A stretch of 64,000 nt of DNA from Streptomyces tubercidicus. Its GTDB lineage: Bacteria > Actinomycetota > Actinomycetes > Streptomycetales > Streptomycetaceae. The DNA lies in NCBI RefSeq assembly GCF_027497495.1, contig NZ_CP114205.1:3596001-3660000 (forward strand), given 5' to 3'. Made by a program: the position numbers and the translations under genes. The notes below the pieces were generated by a model. The model was given only the letters and a program-made list of their open reading frames with translations. It was not told the DNA's origin and searched no databases. Position 1 is the first letter of the stretch. Each line of letters opens with the position of its first letter. Positions 51,632-61,473 of this stretch are shown piece after piece.

Positions 51632-51940
51632 GGGCGGTCCCTTGGTCTCGGTCCCTGGAGTGTGGAGGGCGGAGTGGAGTGGAGCGCGGTGTCGGTCCCT
51701 GGAGTGGAGTGGCGTGGGGTGGGGTGGGTGGTGGAGGGCTGTCGTCCTGGGAGGGGCGGCGGCCTGTGGTGGAGGGCGGCGGCCGGTCGGGTGGGGCGGG
51801 CCGCGCAGGGCGAGGAGTGGTGGACGGATGACTGGCGGTTACCCATCCCCACGGAGAGTATCTGGATAGGGGCGGGCTGTACGCGGCTCGCGAGGTAGGC
51901 AGGAGGGCTGCCGGCGCCGGTGCGGCCGGTCGCCCCGGGG
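51632..51940. other. Gene-free G/T-rich stretch with GGAGTG repeats
   Basis: No gene. From about 51656 to 51735 the plus strand has many copies of TGGAGTG and GGTGGGG-like units, strongly purine/T-skewed. It includes the promoter of the minus-strand peptidase gene. Possible G-quadruplex tracts, not verified. Confidence 0.5.
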
Positions 51941-53218
51941 TCAGCCCGCCCGGAGGGCCACCGTCATCGCCTCGACCGCGAGGAGGGGGGCCACATTGCG
52001 GTCCAGGGCCTCGCGGCAGGCGATGACGGCTTCTATCCGGCGGAGGGTGCGGTCGGGGGTGGAGGCGGTGGCGATGCGCTGGACGCTGTCGCGGACCTCG
52101 TCGTTGGCGAGGGGGACCGAGGCGCCCATCTGGAGGGCGAGGACGTCGCGGTAGAAACCGGTGAGGTCAACCAGCGCCAGATCGAGGCTGTCGCGCTGGG
52201 TACGGGTGGAGCGGCGCTTCTGCTTGTCCTGGAGTTCCTTCATGGCGCCGGCCGTCCCGCGCGGCAGCCGTCCGCCGGTGCCGGCGGCGGCCCCGAGCGC
52301 GGCGCGCAGCTCCTCGGTCTCCTTGGTGTCGACCTCCTCGGCGACCTGCTTGGCGTCCTCCCCCGCGGCGTCGATCAGCTCCTGGGCGGCCTTGAGGCAG
52401 CCGCCGATGTCGTCGACACGGAGCGGCAGTTTGAGTACGGCCGCCCGGCGGGACCGGGCGCGCTCGTCGGTGGCCAGGCGGCGGGCCCGGCCGATGTGCC
52501 CCTGGGTGGCGCGGGCGGCCCGGCCGGCGGCCTCCGGCTCGATGCCGTCCCGCCGGACGAGGACGTCGGCGACCGCGTCGACCGGCGGCGTACGCAGGGA
52601 GAGCAGACGGCAGCGCGAGCGGATGGTGGGGAGGACGTCCTCCACGGAGGGGGCGCAGAGCAGCCAGACCGTACGGGGCGCGGGCTCCTCGACGGCCTTG
52701 AGGAGGACATTGCCGGCGCCTTCGGTGAGGCGGTCGGCGTCCTCCAGGACGATCACCTGCCAGCGGCCGCCGGACGGGGAGAGCGAGGACCGGCGGACCA
52801 GGTCACGGGTCTCCTTGACGCCGATGGACAGCAGGTCCGTACGGACGATCTCGACGTCGGCATGGGTGCCGATCAGGGCGGTGTGGCAGCCGTCGCAGAA
52901 GCCGCAGCCGGGGGCGCCGCCGAGGGCGCGGTCCGGGCTGACGCACTGCAGCGCGGCGGCGAAGGCGCGTGCCGCGGTGGAGCGGCCGGAGCCGGGCGGG
53001 CCCGTGAACAGCCAGGCGTGCGTCATCTGGGAGGCGCCGCCGGGGTCAGCGGACGGCGGCGAAGGCGGCTCACCGAGCGCGGGATCCTGCCCCGACTGCC
53101 CCGCCGGCCCCGACTGCCCCGCCCGCTCCGCCGAGACGAGGGCATCCGCATCGCGCGCGGCCGCGGCCAGCTGCGCCGTCACCCGGTCCTGGCCGACCAC
53201 GTCGTCCCATACCGCCAT
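51941..53218 (-). CDS. holB: DNA polymerase III delta-prime subunit
   Basis: ATG 53218 gives 425 residues. The N-terminus is VWDDVVGQDRV, then FTGPPGSGRSTAARAFA, a P-loop with arginine at the usual lysine place. A zinc module (CGFCDGC), VLEDADRLT and IRSRCRLLSLR (sensor and arginine finger) are all typical of clamp-loader delta-prime. An inserted proline/glycine-rich stretch near residues 30-65 is specific to this group. In Streptomyces, holB lies beside tmk, as here. Confidence 0.9.
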   Translation of the reverse strand: MAVWDDVVGQDRVTAQLAAAARDADALVSAERAGQSGPAGQSGQDPALGEPPSPPSADPGGASQMTHAWLFTGPPGSGRSTAARAFAAALQCVSPDRALGGAPGCGFCDGCHTALIGTHADVEIVRTDLLSIGVKETRDLVRRSSLSPSGGRWQVIVLEDADRLTEGAGNVLLKAVEEPAPRTVWLLCAPSVEDVLPTIRSRCRLLSLRTPPVDAVADVLVRRDGIEPEAAGRAARATQGHIGRARRLATDERARSRRAAVLKLPLRVDDIGGCLKAAQELIDAAGEDAKQVAEEVDTKETEELRAALGAAAGTGGRLPRGTAGAMKELQDKQKRRSTRTQRDSLDLALVDLTGFYRDVLALQMGASVPLANDEVRDSVQRIATASTPDRTLRRIEAVIACREALDRNVAPLLAVEAMTVALRAG

Positions 53219-53361
53219 CGCTGTCCGCCGTTCCTGTTCCGTTCGTCCGGCCCGTGCCGCACGGGCTGCCTGTGCGTCCGGCCCCGCACGCCGCGCAGTG
53301 CCCCGCGCCCGACCCATTGTGGTGCAACCCACTGACAATCGAATCCCGAAGCCGGCGCCGG

Positions 53362-53433
53362 GCGGCCGGACGGGCCCCGTCCGGCCGCGGAAAACGGCCG
53401 TGGCCGCAGCCTTTCCGCTGCGGCCACGGCCGT
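53362..53433 (-). terminator. Two consecutive terminator hairpins between tmk and holB
   Basis: A 13-bp palindrome (GCGGCCGGACGGG/CCCGTCCGGCCGC, 53362-53388) and a perfect 16-bp stem (ACGGCCGTGGCCGCAG/CTGCGGCCACGGCCGT, 53394-53433) stand in the 238-base gap. They should end tmk transcripts and separate expression from holB. Confidence 0.8.
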
Positions 53434-53456
53434 CGTACGAGCCCCGTCTCCGTCGT

Positions 53457-56400
53457 CTAGCCGCGCCGTCCGCCGCCGCGACGCCGGTTCCCGCCCCTGC
53501 CGTCGTCCGCGTCCTCGTCCCGCGTGCCCAGGAGTTCGTCGGCGAGCGTGGGCAGATCGTCCAGCGGGGTCTCCTCCGCCCAGTCGGGGCGGGGGCGGCT
53601 GCGCTGGGGGGTTTCCACGGGGTGGCCCGTCTCGGGGTCGATCTGCGGGAGTTCGCGAGTGCGCTCGACGCGTGACTCCGCGGGGGCGGACGGCTGTCCC
53701 GGCGCCGCGCCGTTCCTCCCGGCCGCCGCGTCGGGCGTCTCCTTGCGGAACATCCACGGCGGCACCCGGTCGGCAGGGTCACCGCTCCGTCCGTCACCGG
53801 TTGCCCGGTTGCCCGGTACGGGCGGCAGCACGGCGGTCGCCTCCGGGTCCGCGCCGGTGTCCAGGCCGTGCCAGGGGTCCTGCGGGTCCCGCACCGGAGG
53901 CAGCACCGCCGTCTCGTCCGCCGCACGGGAGGCCCCGTCGCCCGGTGCTCCGGGCTGCGGCAGCGACTCCTCGGTCCGCTCGCTGTCCGAGCCGGAAGCG
54001 GACGGGGACGAGGACGACGGGGAAGCCGAGGACTCGTCGTCCGTGCCCCCCAGCCGCTTCCGCAGATCCGCGACGTAGGTCTCCGCCGTGGGCGCGTCGG
54101 CCGCCTCAGCCGCCTCGGCCGCTTCCGCAGCCGCCTTGGCCTCCGCCGCCGCGGCAGCCTCGGTCGCCGCCTTCCGCGCCTCCTCGGCGCGCACCAGTGC
54201 CGCCTCGGCCTTGCGCTGCTTCTCCAGGCGTCGCTCCTCGGCCTCCTTGCGCAGCCGCGCCTCTTCCTCGTGCTGCTTGCGCAGCCGCTCCTGCTCGGCC
54301 TGGCGGGCCCGCTCCTCGGCCTCGCGGCGCGCCTGCTCCGCCTCCGCGGCCAGCCGGGCCTCCTCGGCGCGCTTACGGGCCTCCTCGGCCTGCCGGGCCT
54401 CCTCGCGCGCCCTGGCCTCCTCGGCCTCGCGGCGCTTGCGCTCTTCCTCCTCGGCGCGCAGCTTGGCCAGCTGCTCCTGGCGCTCGCGCTCCAGGCGCTC
54501 CTCCTCCGCCTTGCGCGCCGCTTCCTCCTCGGCCTTGCGGCGGGCCTCTTCCTCGGCGGCCTTACGGGCCTCGACCTGCGCCTGGAGCTCGGCCTCGGAC
54601 AGCGGGAGCACCTGGTCGAGACGGTGCCGTACGACGGTGGTGACGGCTTCCGGTTCCTGCCCGGCGTCGACGACCAGATAGCGCGCGGGGTCGGCGGCGG
54701 CCAGTGTGAGGAAGCCCGCCCGCACCCGCTGGTGGAAGGCGGCGGGCTCGGACTCCAGCCGGTCCGGTGCCTCGGTGAAGCGTTCCCGCGCGGTCTCCGG
54801 GGAGATGTCGAGCAGCACCGTCAGATGGGGCACCAGGCCGTCGGTGGCCCAACGGGAGATCCGGGCGATCTCCGTGGGGGCGAGATTGCGCCCGGCGCCC
54901 TGGTAGGCGACCGAGGAATCGATGTACCGGTCGGTGATGACGACCGCGCCGCGCTCCAGGGCCGGCCGGATGACGCTGTTGACGTGCTCGGCCCGGTCGG
55001 CGGCGAACATCAGCGCCTCGGCACGGTCCGAGAGCCCGGACGTCGAGACATCGAGGATGATCGAGCGCAGTCGCTTGCCGATGGCGGTGGCCCCCGGCTC
55101 GCGGGTCACCACGACCTCGTGGCCCTTCGCGCGGATCCACTCCGCGAGCGCCTCGACCTGGGTGGACTTCCCGGCGCCGTCGCCGCCTTCCAGGGCGATG
55201 AAGAAGCCGGTGGGGGCGGGCGTCTGCGCCGGGTCGCCGCCGCGCAGCGCCTCCCGCAGATCGTTGCGCAGCGGTACGCCCTGCCGGTCGTCGACCTTGC
55301 CGAGCAGCAGCGCGGCGACCGGCAGCAGCAGCGCACCGGTCAGCATCAGGGTGTAGGCGGCGCCGCCGTACGAGAAGTTGAAGGAGCCGCTGCCGAGGTG
55401 GTGCGGGCCGATGACGGCCGCGAGCAGCGGCGCGACGATGGCGGCCAGCGCGATGGCGAGCCGGACGACGGCGTGCAGATGCTCGGTCGTACGGGCGGTG
55501 CGGGATTCCTCGGACTCCTGGTCCAGCAGGACGTGTCCCGTATGGGCGGCGATTCCGGCGCTGACACCGGCCAGCAGCCCGAGCAGCAGCACCGTCGTCG
55601 GGTCCGGGACCAGGCCCATGGCCAGCAGCGCGAGGCCGGTGGCGGCCACCGCGAGGGCGAGCAGCCGGCGCCGGGGGAGCGTGGGCAGCACCCGCTGGGC
55701 GCCCCGGATGCCGACGGCCGTACCGCCGGTCAGCGCGAGCACCAGCAGCGCGAAGGTGGCCGGGCCGCCGGCCAGGTCGTAGCCGTGCAGGACGGCGAGC
55801 GAGACGGCCGCGGCGAGCGCTGCCGCCACCGCGGCGCAGGCCGTCACCAGCAGCGGGATCGCGCCCGTACGGCCCTTGTCGGGGGCCTGCCGGGCCGCGC
55901 CGTTCTCCGCCTTCTCGCCCTGGGCCTGCTGTCCGGATTTCGCTCCTGCGGCCTTGGGGCGGCGCAGCCCCTCCAGTGGGGAGCGCGGCCGCGGCGTCGG
56001 CACACCGGGGAGCTCGATGAAGTAGAGGAGCGACACGGAGGCGGCGAAGAGCCCGGCGGCGACATACGAGCCGAGCGCGGCCTGGTGGAGATGGAACCAC
56101 TCGATGCCGGTGCCCAGCAGCTTGCTGACGAGCGTGACGACCACCAGTGCGGCGGCCGCGATCGGCAGCGAGACGAAGGTGGTGCGCAGCGAGAGGCGGC
56201 GCAGGGCGTCCATGTTGTCGGGCAGCGGGCGGACCGCGGCGCCCTCGGCGGGCGGGGCGGGCAGCAGGCCGGGGGCGGCGCTCTCCCGTGCGACGGTCCA
56301 GAAACGTTCGGCGACACCGGTGACGAAGACCGTGACCAGCAGCCAGGCCAGTGCGTTGTCCGGCGTCCAGTCGATCCAGAGGGGGGCGATGACCAGCAGC

Positions 56401-56798
56401 GCGAGCCGCAGCACATCCGCGCCGATCATCGTCCAGCGCCGGTCCAGCGGACCGCTGGGCGCCGTCAGCGCGGACAGCGGGCCCAGCAGGACGGCTCCGA
56501 AGACCAGCATCGCCAGCATCCGGGCCGCGAAGACCATCGTGACCGCGAGGGCGGCTCCCCGATAGCCGCCCCCGAAGACGGCCTCGCCGCCCACGGGGAT
56601 GTACAGCGCCGCCTGCAGGGCGAGCAGTACGAGGACAAGCATGGACAGGGCATCGCCGATACCCCCGACAAATTGGGCGCTCCACAGTCGCTTCATTGGG
56701 GGGAAGCGGAGCAGGGCTCGCACGGCGCGCTCGCGGGAATCCGCCGCTAGGGCGCCTGATGTGGGGGTCACGACCGTTGGCTGCTCGGCACGCGTCAT
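53457..56798 (-). CDS. tmk: dTMP kinase fused to an MFS-like membrane domain
   Basis: 1113 residues. Residues ~40-515 carry about a dozen membrane segments. Then FFIALEGGDGAGKSTQVEAL (P-loop near 535), TREPGATAIG, DRYIDSSVAYQGAGRNL and a LID-type RERFTEAPDRLE form a complete thymidylate kinase. Residues ~740-900 form a long charged coiled coil rich in EEAR/KAEE repeats, and the tail is low-complexity. The fusion is found in Streptomyces generally. The membrane domain's transport function is undefined. Confidence 0.9.
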   Translation of the reverse strand: MTRAEQPTVVTPTSGALAADSRERAVRALLRFPPMKRLWSAQFVGGIGDALSMLVLVLLALQAALYIPVGGEAVFGGGYRGAALAVTMVFAARMLAMLVFGAVLLGPLSALTAPSGPLDRRWTMIGADVLRLALLVIAPLWIDWTPDNALAWLLVTVFVTGVAERFWTVARESAAPGLLPAPPAEGAAVRPLPDNMDALRRLSLRTTFVSLPIAAAALVVVTLVSKLLGTGIEWFHLHQAALGSYVAAGLFAASVSLLYFIELPGVPTPRPRSPLEGLRRPKAAGAKSGQQAQGEKAENGAARQAPDKGRTGAIPLLVTACAAVAAALAAAVSLAVLHGYDLAGGPATFALLVLALTGGTAVGIRGAQRVLPTLPRRRLLALAVAATGLALLAMGLVPDPTTVLLLGLLAGVSAGIAAHTGHVLLDQESEESRTARTTEHLHAVVRLAIALAAIVAPLLAAVIGPHHLGSGSFNFSYGGAAYTLMLTGALLLPVAALLLGKVDDRQGVPLRNDLREALRGGDPAQTPAPTGFFIALEGGDGAGKSTQVEALAEWIRAKGHEVVVTREPGATAIGKRLRSIILDVSTSGLSDRAEALMFAADRAEHVNSVIRPALERGAVVITDRYIDSSVAYQGAGRNLAPTEIARISRWATDGLVPHLTVLLDISPETARERFTEAPDRLESEPAAFHQRVRAGFLTLAAADPARYLVVDAGQEPEAVTTVVRHRLDQVLPLSEAELQAQVEARKAAEEEARRKAEEEAARKAEEERLERERQEQLAKLRAEEEERKRREAEEARAREEARQAEEARKRAEEARLAAEAEQARREAEERARQAEQERLRKQHEEEARLRKEAEERRLEKQRKAEAALVRAEEARKAATEAAAAAEAKAAAEAAEAAEAADAPTAETYVADLRKRLGGTDDESSASPSSSSPSASGSDSERTEESLPQPGAPGDGASRAADETAVLPPVRDPQDPWHGLDTGADPEATAVLPPVPGNRATGDGRSGDPADRVPPWMFRKETPDAAAGRNGAAPGQPSAPAESRVERTRELPQIDPETGHPVETPQRSRPRPDWAEETPLDDLPTLADELLGTRDEDADDGRGGNRRRGGGRRG

Positions 56799-56844
56799 CC
56801 CGCCAGCCTAGCGGGATGGTGCCCGCCGTCGAGCGCCCACCCGA

Positions 56845-56893
56845 ACAAATGGGCGGGTACATCGGATCACGTCCGTTGTACCCGCCCATTTGT
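56845..56893 (-). terminator. Terminator between topA and tmk
   Basis: ACAAATGGGCGGGTACA at 56845-56861 pairs perfectly with TGTACCCGCCCATTTGT at 56877-56893, a 17-bp stem with 15-base loop, downstream of the topA stop. Confidence 0.85.
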
Positions 56894-56929
56894 TGCGCTC
56901 TTACCGGCGCCACCGGCAGACGCGAAGGC

Positions 56930-59782
56930 TCAGTCCTCGGCCGAGGCCGCCGTCTTCTTTGCCGCCGCGGTCTTCGCGGTGGCCTTGTTGGCGGTCGTCT
57001 TCTTCGCCGTGGTCGTCTTCTTCGCCGCGGTCTTCTTGGCGGCCGTCTTCTTGGCAGCGGTCTTCTTCGCTGCCGTCTTCTTGGCCGGTGCCTTCTTGGC
57101 CGCCTTCTTGGCGGTCTTCTTCGCCGGCCCCTTGGCGCGCTTCTCCGCCAGCAGCTCGTAGCCCCGCTCGGCGGTGACCGTCTCGACGTCGTCGTCCCGC
57201 CGCAGCGTCGCATTGGTCTCGCCGTCGGTGACATACGCACCGAACCGGCCGTCCTTGACCACCACCGGCTTACCGCTCACCGGGTCCGTACCCAGCTCCT
57301 TCAGCGGCGGCTTGGCGGCGGCCCGCCCGCGCTGCTTGGGCTGGGCGTAGATCGCCAGCGCCTCGTCGACGGTGATCGTGAAGAGCTGCTCCTCGGTCTC
57401 CAGGGAGCGCGAGTCGGTGCCCTTCTTCAGATACGGGCCGTAGCGGCCGTTCTGCGCGGTGATCTCCACGCCCTCGGGGTCCTTGCCGACGACGCGCGGC
57501 AGCGACATCAGCTTGAGCGCGTCCGCCAGTGTCACGGTGTCCAGGGACATCGACTTGAAGAGCGAGGCGGTGCGCGGCTTGACCGCGTTCTTGCCGGTCT
57601 TCGGGGTGCCCTCGGGCAGGATCTCGGTGACGTACGGGCCGTAGCGGCCGTCCTTGGCGACGATCTGGCGACCGGACTCCGGGTCCATACCCAGCTCGAA
57701 GTCGCCGCTCGGCTTGGCCAGCAGCTCCTCCGCGTACTCCACGGTCAGCTCGTCGGGCGCCAGGTCATCGGGGACGTCGGCGCGCTGGTGGCCCTCGGCG
57801 TCCTTCTCGCCGCGCTCCACATACGGGCCGTAGCGGCCGACCCGCAGCTTGATGTCGTCGCTGACCGGGAAGGACGAGATCTCCCGGGCGTCGATCGCGC
57901 CGAGGTCGGTGACCAGTTCCTTGAGCCCGCCGAGGTGGTCGCCGTCGCCGTTCCCGGCGTCCGCGGCACCGCCCTCGCCATGGCCCTCGCCGAAGTAGAA
58001 GCGCCGCAGCCACGGCACGGACTGGGCCTCACCACGGGCGATGCGGTCGAGGTCGTCCTCCATCTTGGCGGTGAAGCTGTAGTCGACCAGCCGGCCGAAG
58101 TGCTTCTCCAGGAGGTTGACCACCGCGAACGACAGGAAGGAGGGGACGAGCGCGGTGCCCTTCTTGAAGACATAGCCGCGGTCGAGGATCGTGCCGATGA
58201 TCGACGCGTAGGTCGACGGGCGGCCGATCTCGCGCTCTTCCAGCTCCTTGACCAGCGTGGCCTCGGTGTAGCGGGCGGGCGGCTTGGTGGCGTGCCCGTC
58301 GGCGGTGATCTCCCGCGCGGCCAGCGCATCGCCCTCGGCGACCTGCGGCAGCCGGCGCTCGCGGTCGTCGAGCTCGGCGTTGGGGTCGTCGGCGCCCTCC
58401 ACATAGGCCTTCAGGAAGCCGTGGAAGGTGATGGTCTTGCCGGACGCGCTGAACTCGGCGTCCCGGCCGTCGGCGGCCCGGCCACCGATCTTGACCGTGA
58501 TGGAGTTACCGGTCGCGTCCTTCATCTGGGAGGCGACGGTCCGCTTCCAGATCAGCTCGTAGAGCTTGAACTGGTCGCCGGTCAGCCCCGTCTCTGCCGG
58601 GGTGCGGAAGCGGTCACCGGACGGGCGGATCGCCTCGTGCGCCTCCTGGGCGTTCTTGACCTTGCCGGCGTAGGTGCGCGGCTTGTCCGGCAGGTAGTTC
58701 GCGCCGTACAGATGCGTCACCTGGGCCCGCGCCGCGGCGACCGCGGTGTCCGAGAGCGTGGTGGAGTCCGTACGCATATAGGTGATGAAGCCGTTCTCGT
58801 ACAGCTTCTGTGCCACCTGCATCGTGGACTTGGCGCCGAAGCCGAGCTTGCGGCTGGCCTCCTGCTGGAGGGTGGTCGTACGGAACGGGGCGTACGGGGA
58901 GCGCCGGTAGGGCTTGGACTCCACCGAGCGCACCGCGAAGTCGGTGTTTTCCAGGGCGGCGGCGAGCGCGCGGGCGTTCGCCTCGTCCAGATGGAGGACG
59001 TCGTTCTTGAGCTGCCCGTTGGAGCCGAAGTCCCGGCCCTGGGCGATACGGCGGCCGTCGACGGTGTTCAGCCGCGCGGTCAGCGTCGAGGGATCGCTGG
59101 CGTCACCCGCGCGCCCCGTGGCAAAGGTGCCGGTCAGGTCCCAGTACTCGGCGGAGCGGAAGGCGATGCGCTCGCGCTCCCGCTCGACGACGAGACGGGT
59201 CGCGACGGACTGCACCCGGCCGGCCGACAGCCGGGGCATGACCTTCTTCCACAGGACCGGCGAGACCTCGTAGCCGTAGAGGCGGTCGAGGATGCGGCGG
59301 GTCTCCTGGGCGTCGACCAGCTTCTGGTTCAGATCGCGCGGATTGGCGACGGCCTCACGGATCGCGTCCTTGGTGATCTCGTGGAAGACCATCCGGTGGA
59401 CGGGGACCTTGGGCTTGAGGATCTCCTGGAGGTGCCAGGCGATGGCCTCGCCCTCCCGGTCCTCATCTGTGGCGAGATAGAGCTCGTCGGACTCGGCCAG
59501 CAGCTCCTTGAGCTTCTTGACCTGGTCCTTCTTGTCACTGTTGACGACGTAGATCGGCTGGAATTCGGCGTCGACATTCACGCCGAGCCGGGCCCAGGGC
59601 TCGCCCTTGTACTTCGCCGGGACCTCTGCGGCGCCGTTCGGCAGGTCGCGGATGTGTCCGACGCTGGCCTCGACCACGTAGCCAGGGCCGAGGTAGCCCT
59701 TGATCGTCTTCGCCTTGGCAGGCGACTCGACGATGACGAGTCGGCGGCGGCCGCCGTCTGTGGTCTCGCTGGTCGGGGACAA
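56930..59782 (-). CDS. topA: DNA topoisomerase I
   Basis: 950 residues. The TOPRIM domain (LVIVESPAKAKTIKGYLG and LATDEDREGEAIAW) is followed by the active-site region ENGFITYMRTDSTTLS with the catalytic tyrosine, the DPPY-independent IRPSG segment and GRPSTYASIIGTILDRGY. Zinc-finger-like C-terminal repeats are absent; instead there are repeated GRYGPY modules and a lysine/alanine-rich tail (residues ~890-950), typical of actinobacteria. It relaxes negative supercoils. Essential housekeeping gene. Confidence 0.97.
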   Translation of the reverse strand: MSPTSETTDGGRRRLVIVESPAKAKTIKGYLGPGYVVEASVGHIRDLPNGAAEVPAKYKGEPWARLGVNVDAEFQPIYVVNSDKKDQVKKLKELLAESDELYLATDEDREGEAIAWHLQEILKPKVPVHRMVFHEITKDAIREAVANPRDLNQKLVDAQETRRILDRLYGYEVSPVLWKKVMPRLSAGRVQSVATRLVVERERERIAFRSAEYWDLTGTFATGRAGDASDPSTLTARLNTVDGRRIAQGRDFGSNGQLKNDVLHLDEANARALAAALENTDFAVRSVESKPYRRSPYAPFRTTTLQQEASRKLGFGAKSTMQVAQKLYENGFITYMRTDSTTLSDTAVAAARAQVTHLYGANYLPDKPRTYAGKVKNAQEAHEAIRPSGDRFRTPAETGLTGDQFKLYELIWKRTVASQMKDATGNSITVKIGGRAADGRDAEFSASGKTITFHGFLKAYVEGADDPNAELDDRERRLPQVAEGDALAAREITADGHATKPPARYTEATLVKELEEREIGRPSTYASIIGTILDRGYVFKKGTALVPSFLSFAVVNLLEKHFGRLVDYSFTAKMEDDLDRIARGEAQSVPWLRRFYFGEGHGEGGAADAGNGDGDHLGGLKELVTDLGAIDAREISSFPVSDDIKLRVGRYGPYVERGEKDAEGHQRADVPDDLAPDELTVEYAEELLAKPSGDFELGMDPESGRQIVAKDGRYGPYVTEILPEGTPKTGKNAVKPRTASLFKSMSLDTVTLADALKLMSLPRVVGKDPEGVEITAQNGRYGPYLKKGTDSRSLETEEQLFTITVDEALAIYAQPKQRGRAAAKPPLKELGTDPVSGKPVVVKDGRFGAYVTDGETNATLRRDDDVETVTAERGYELLAEKRAKGPAKKTAKKAAKKAPAKKTAAKKTAAKKTAAKKTAAKKTTTAKKTTANKATAKTAAAKKTAASAED

Positions 59783-60290
59783 CTTCGCTCTTCTCTCCGG
59801 TCGACGCTGGGATTGCTCCCCGGCCGGACGCCGGGACGCACTGCGGTGACGCTTGACGCTGCGGAGTGTGACGGTACCTCCCGGCCCCGTGTCAAACGGA
59901 AAAACCCCGCAACGCCACTCGAACGGTAACCCGACTACATGCCTTCATGCCGCCCGGACCGCATCAGGCGCTCGCCACGGGCCCCGGGGGCCGTCCGATG
60001 GATCATGGCGGGGCCGTCCCGCTCCCCGGTGTCCACGCCGGACGTTCCCCGCGTGCCGCAGCCCCGGCACCTTCGGTGATCTCACACAGTGACGGAACTC
60101 CGCCAGCCCCTCGCTCATCCGGGGCCGCACACCGCGCCATCCGCCGGCCCGGCGCCCGTCACAAGGCACCGCCGGATCCCGTCATTGCCTTGATACAGCA
60201 CGTGAGGGGGCTGGCAGGATGGACACGGCACGGCTCGCCGTTCGAGCCGGGTCACGCCGTCATCACGCACTCTCGGGGGGAACATCACCC
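59783..60290. other. Gene-free divergent spacer between topA and the next gene
   Basis: 508 bases without a supported gene. It must hold the topA promoter on the minus strand and that of the following gene, but no consensus is convincing. Open frames here lack ribosome sites. Confidence 0.5.
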
Positions 60291-60935
60291 ATGGCCAATC
60301 AGCACCCCGGACCGCCTCCGGAACAGCCGCCCGGCCAGCCCGGCCAGAACCCCTACGCCACCCCGGAGGGCAGCCGGCCCGCCGACACCGGTTACGGCCA
60401 TCCGCAGGGCGGCCGCCCCGGGGAGCCCGGATACGGCTATCCGCAGGCCGGCGTACCGCAGCAGCCCGGTTACGGCTATCCCCAGGAGGCCGCGCAGCCG
60501 ACGCCCCCGCCCGGTTTCCCGCCGGGCGCGCCGCCGCAGCCGGGGCCCGCCGGTTTCCCGCCCGCCGGCTTCCAGCCCGGGACCCAGCCCGGCGGGATGG
60601 CGCTGACGCTCGGCGACATAGCGGTGAACGGCGACACGATCATGACGCCGGCCGGGCCGATGCCGCTCAAGGGCGCGGTGTGGACGGCGACCGATATGTC
60701 GCGGACGGACGAGAAGATGCCGTCGCACGCGGTCGTGCTCGCCGTCATCTTCTTCTTTTTCTGTCTGCTCGGTCTGCTCTTCCTCCTGATGAAGGAGAAG
60801 GTGACGACCGGGTTCGTACAGGTCACGGTGAACAGCGGCGGCCGGCACCACTCCACGATGATCCCGGTGCAGTCCCGCGAGCAGGTGATGTTCTTGCTCA
60901 ACCAGGTCAACTACGCCCGGTCGCTGAGCGTGTGA
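60291..60935 (+). CDS. Proline-rich membrane protein (CD225-like layout absent), unknown
   Basis: ATG 60291, with GGGGGGAACATC before it, gives 214 residues. The first 100 residues are proline/glycine/tyrosine-rich with YGYPQ repeats. A soluble segment (ALTLGDIAVNGDTIMTPAG) leads to one membrane helix (AVVLAVIFFFFCLLGLLFLL) and a conserved-looking end (VQVTVNSGGRHHSTMIPV). It overlaps the DUF2752 gene by 4 bases (GTGA). Such pairs are common next to topA in Streptomyces; the function is unknown. Confidence 0.7.
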   Translation: MANQHPGPPPEQPPGQPGQNPYATPEGSRPADTGYGHPQGGRPGEPGYGYPQAGVPQQPGYGYPQEAAQPTPPPGFPPGAPPQPGPAGFPPAGFQPGTQPGGMALTLGDIAVNGDTIMTPAGPMPLKGAVWTATDMSRTDEKMPSHAVVLAVIFFFFCLLGLLFLLMKEKVTTGFVQVTVNSGGRHHSTMIPVQSREQVMFLLNQVNYARSLSV

Positions 60936-61372
60936 GCACCGGGGAATCCTGGGGTCCCGCCGAGCCCGCGGGACCCACGGGGGCATCGGTCCGGACGCGC
61001 ACCCTCCGCCGGGCATCCCTCGTGCTCGGCGTCGGTGCCGCGGCCGCCGTCTACCTCTGGCACACCGATCCGCACCAACCGGGGCAGCTGCTGATCCCGT
61101 GCCCCTTCAAATGGACCACCGGGCTGCTGTGCCCGCTGTGCGGCGGGACCCGGATGGCATACGACCTGATGCACGGCGAGGTCGTGACGGCCTTCCACGA
61201 CAACGCCCTGCTGCTCACCCTGGGCGGCCCGGCCGTGGCGTACGCCGTCGGGCGCTGGCTGGTCACCGGCCTCCGCGGCCGGGAATACCGGCCGCGGCTG
61301 TCGGGCCGCGGCAATGCCGTGGTGCTCGGCATCGCCGCGGTGTGGATGCTCGCCCGCAACCTCGTCGGCTAG
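60932..61372 (+). CDS. DUF2752 membrane protein
   Basis: GTG 60932 gives 146 residues. CPFKWTTGLLCPLCGGTRMAYDLMHG is the DUF2752 signature with its cysteine pair; membrane segments flank it (LVLGVGAAAAVYLW and AVVLGIAAVWMLARNLV). The family is uncharacterised. It is coupled to the preceding gene by a 4-base overlap. Confidence 0.85.
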   Translation: MSTGESWGPAEPAGPTGASVRTRTLRRASLVLGVGAAAAVYLWHTDPHQPGQLLIPCPFKWTTGLLCPLCGGTRMAYDLMHGEVVTAFHDNALLLTLGGPAVAYAVGRWLVTGLRGREYRPRLSGRGNAVVLGIAAVWMLARNLVG

Positions 61373-61473
61373 GACGGCCCGGCGGCTGACGGTCCGGACT
61401 GCGGTCCGGACCGTCCGGTGCCAGGACGTCACCGCGCGCCGTCAGGGCGTCGCGTCAGCGCGTCCTCAGCGCC

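Noticed and set aside
54562..57240. 892-codon open frame on the minus strand across tmk and topA
   Set aside because: It lies out of phase within tmk and topA, is rich in Arg/Pro/Gly runs and has no motif. It is a GC-bias artefact.
53868..59929. Long plus-strand open frames opposite tmk and topA (960 and 1077 codons)
   Set aside because: They mirror the codon bias of the genes on the other strand and have no start signals or domains.
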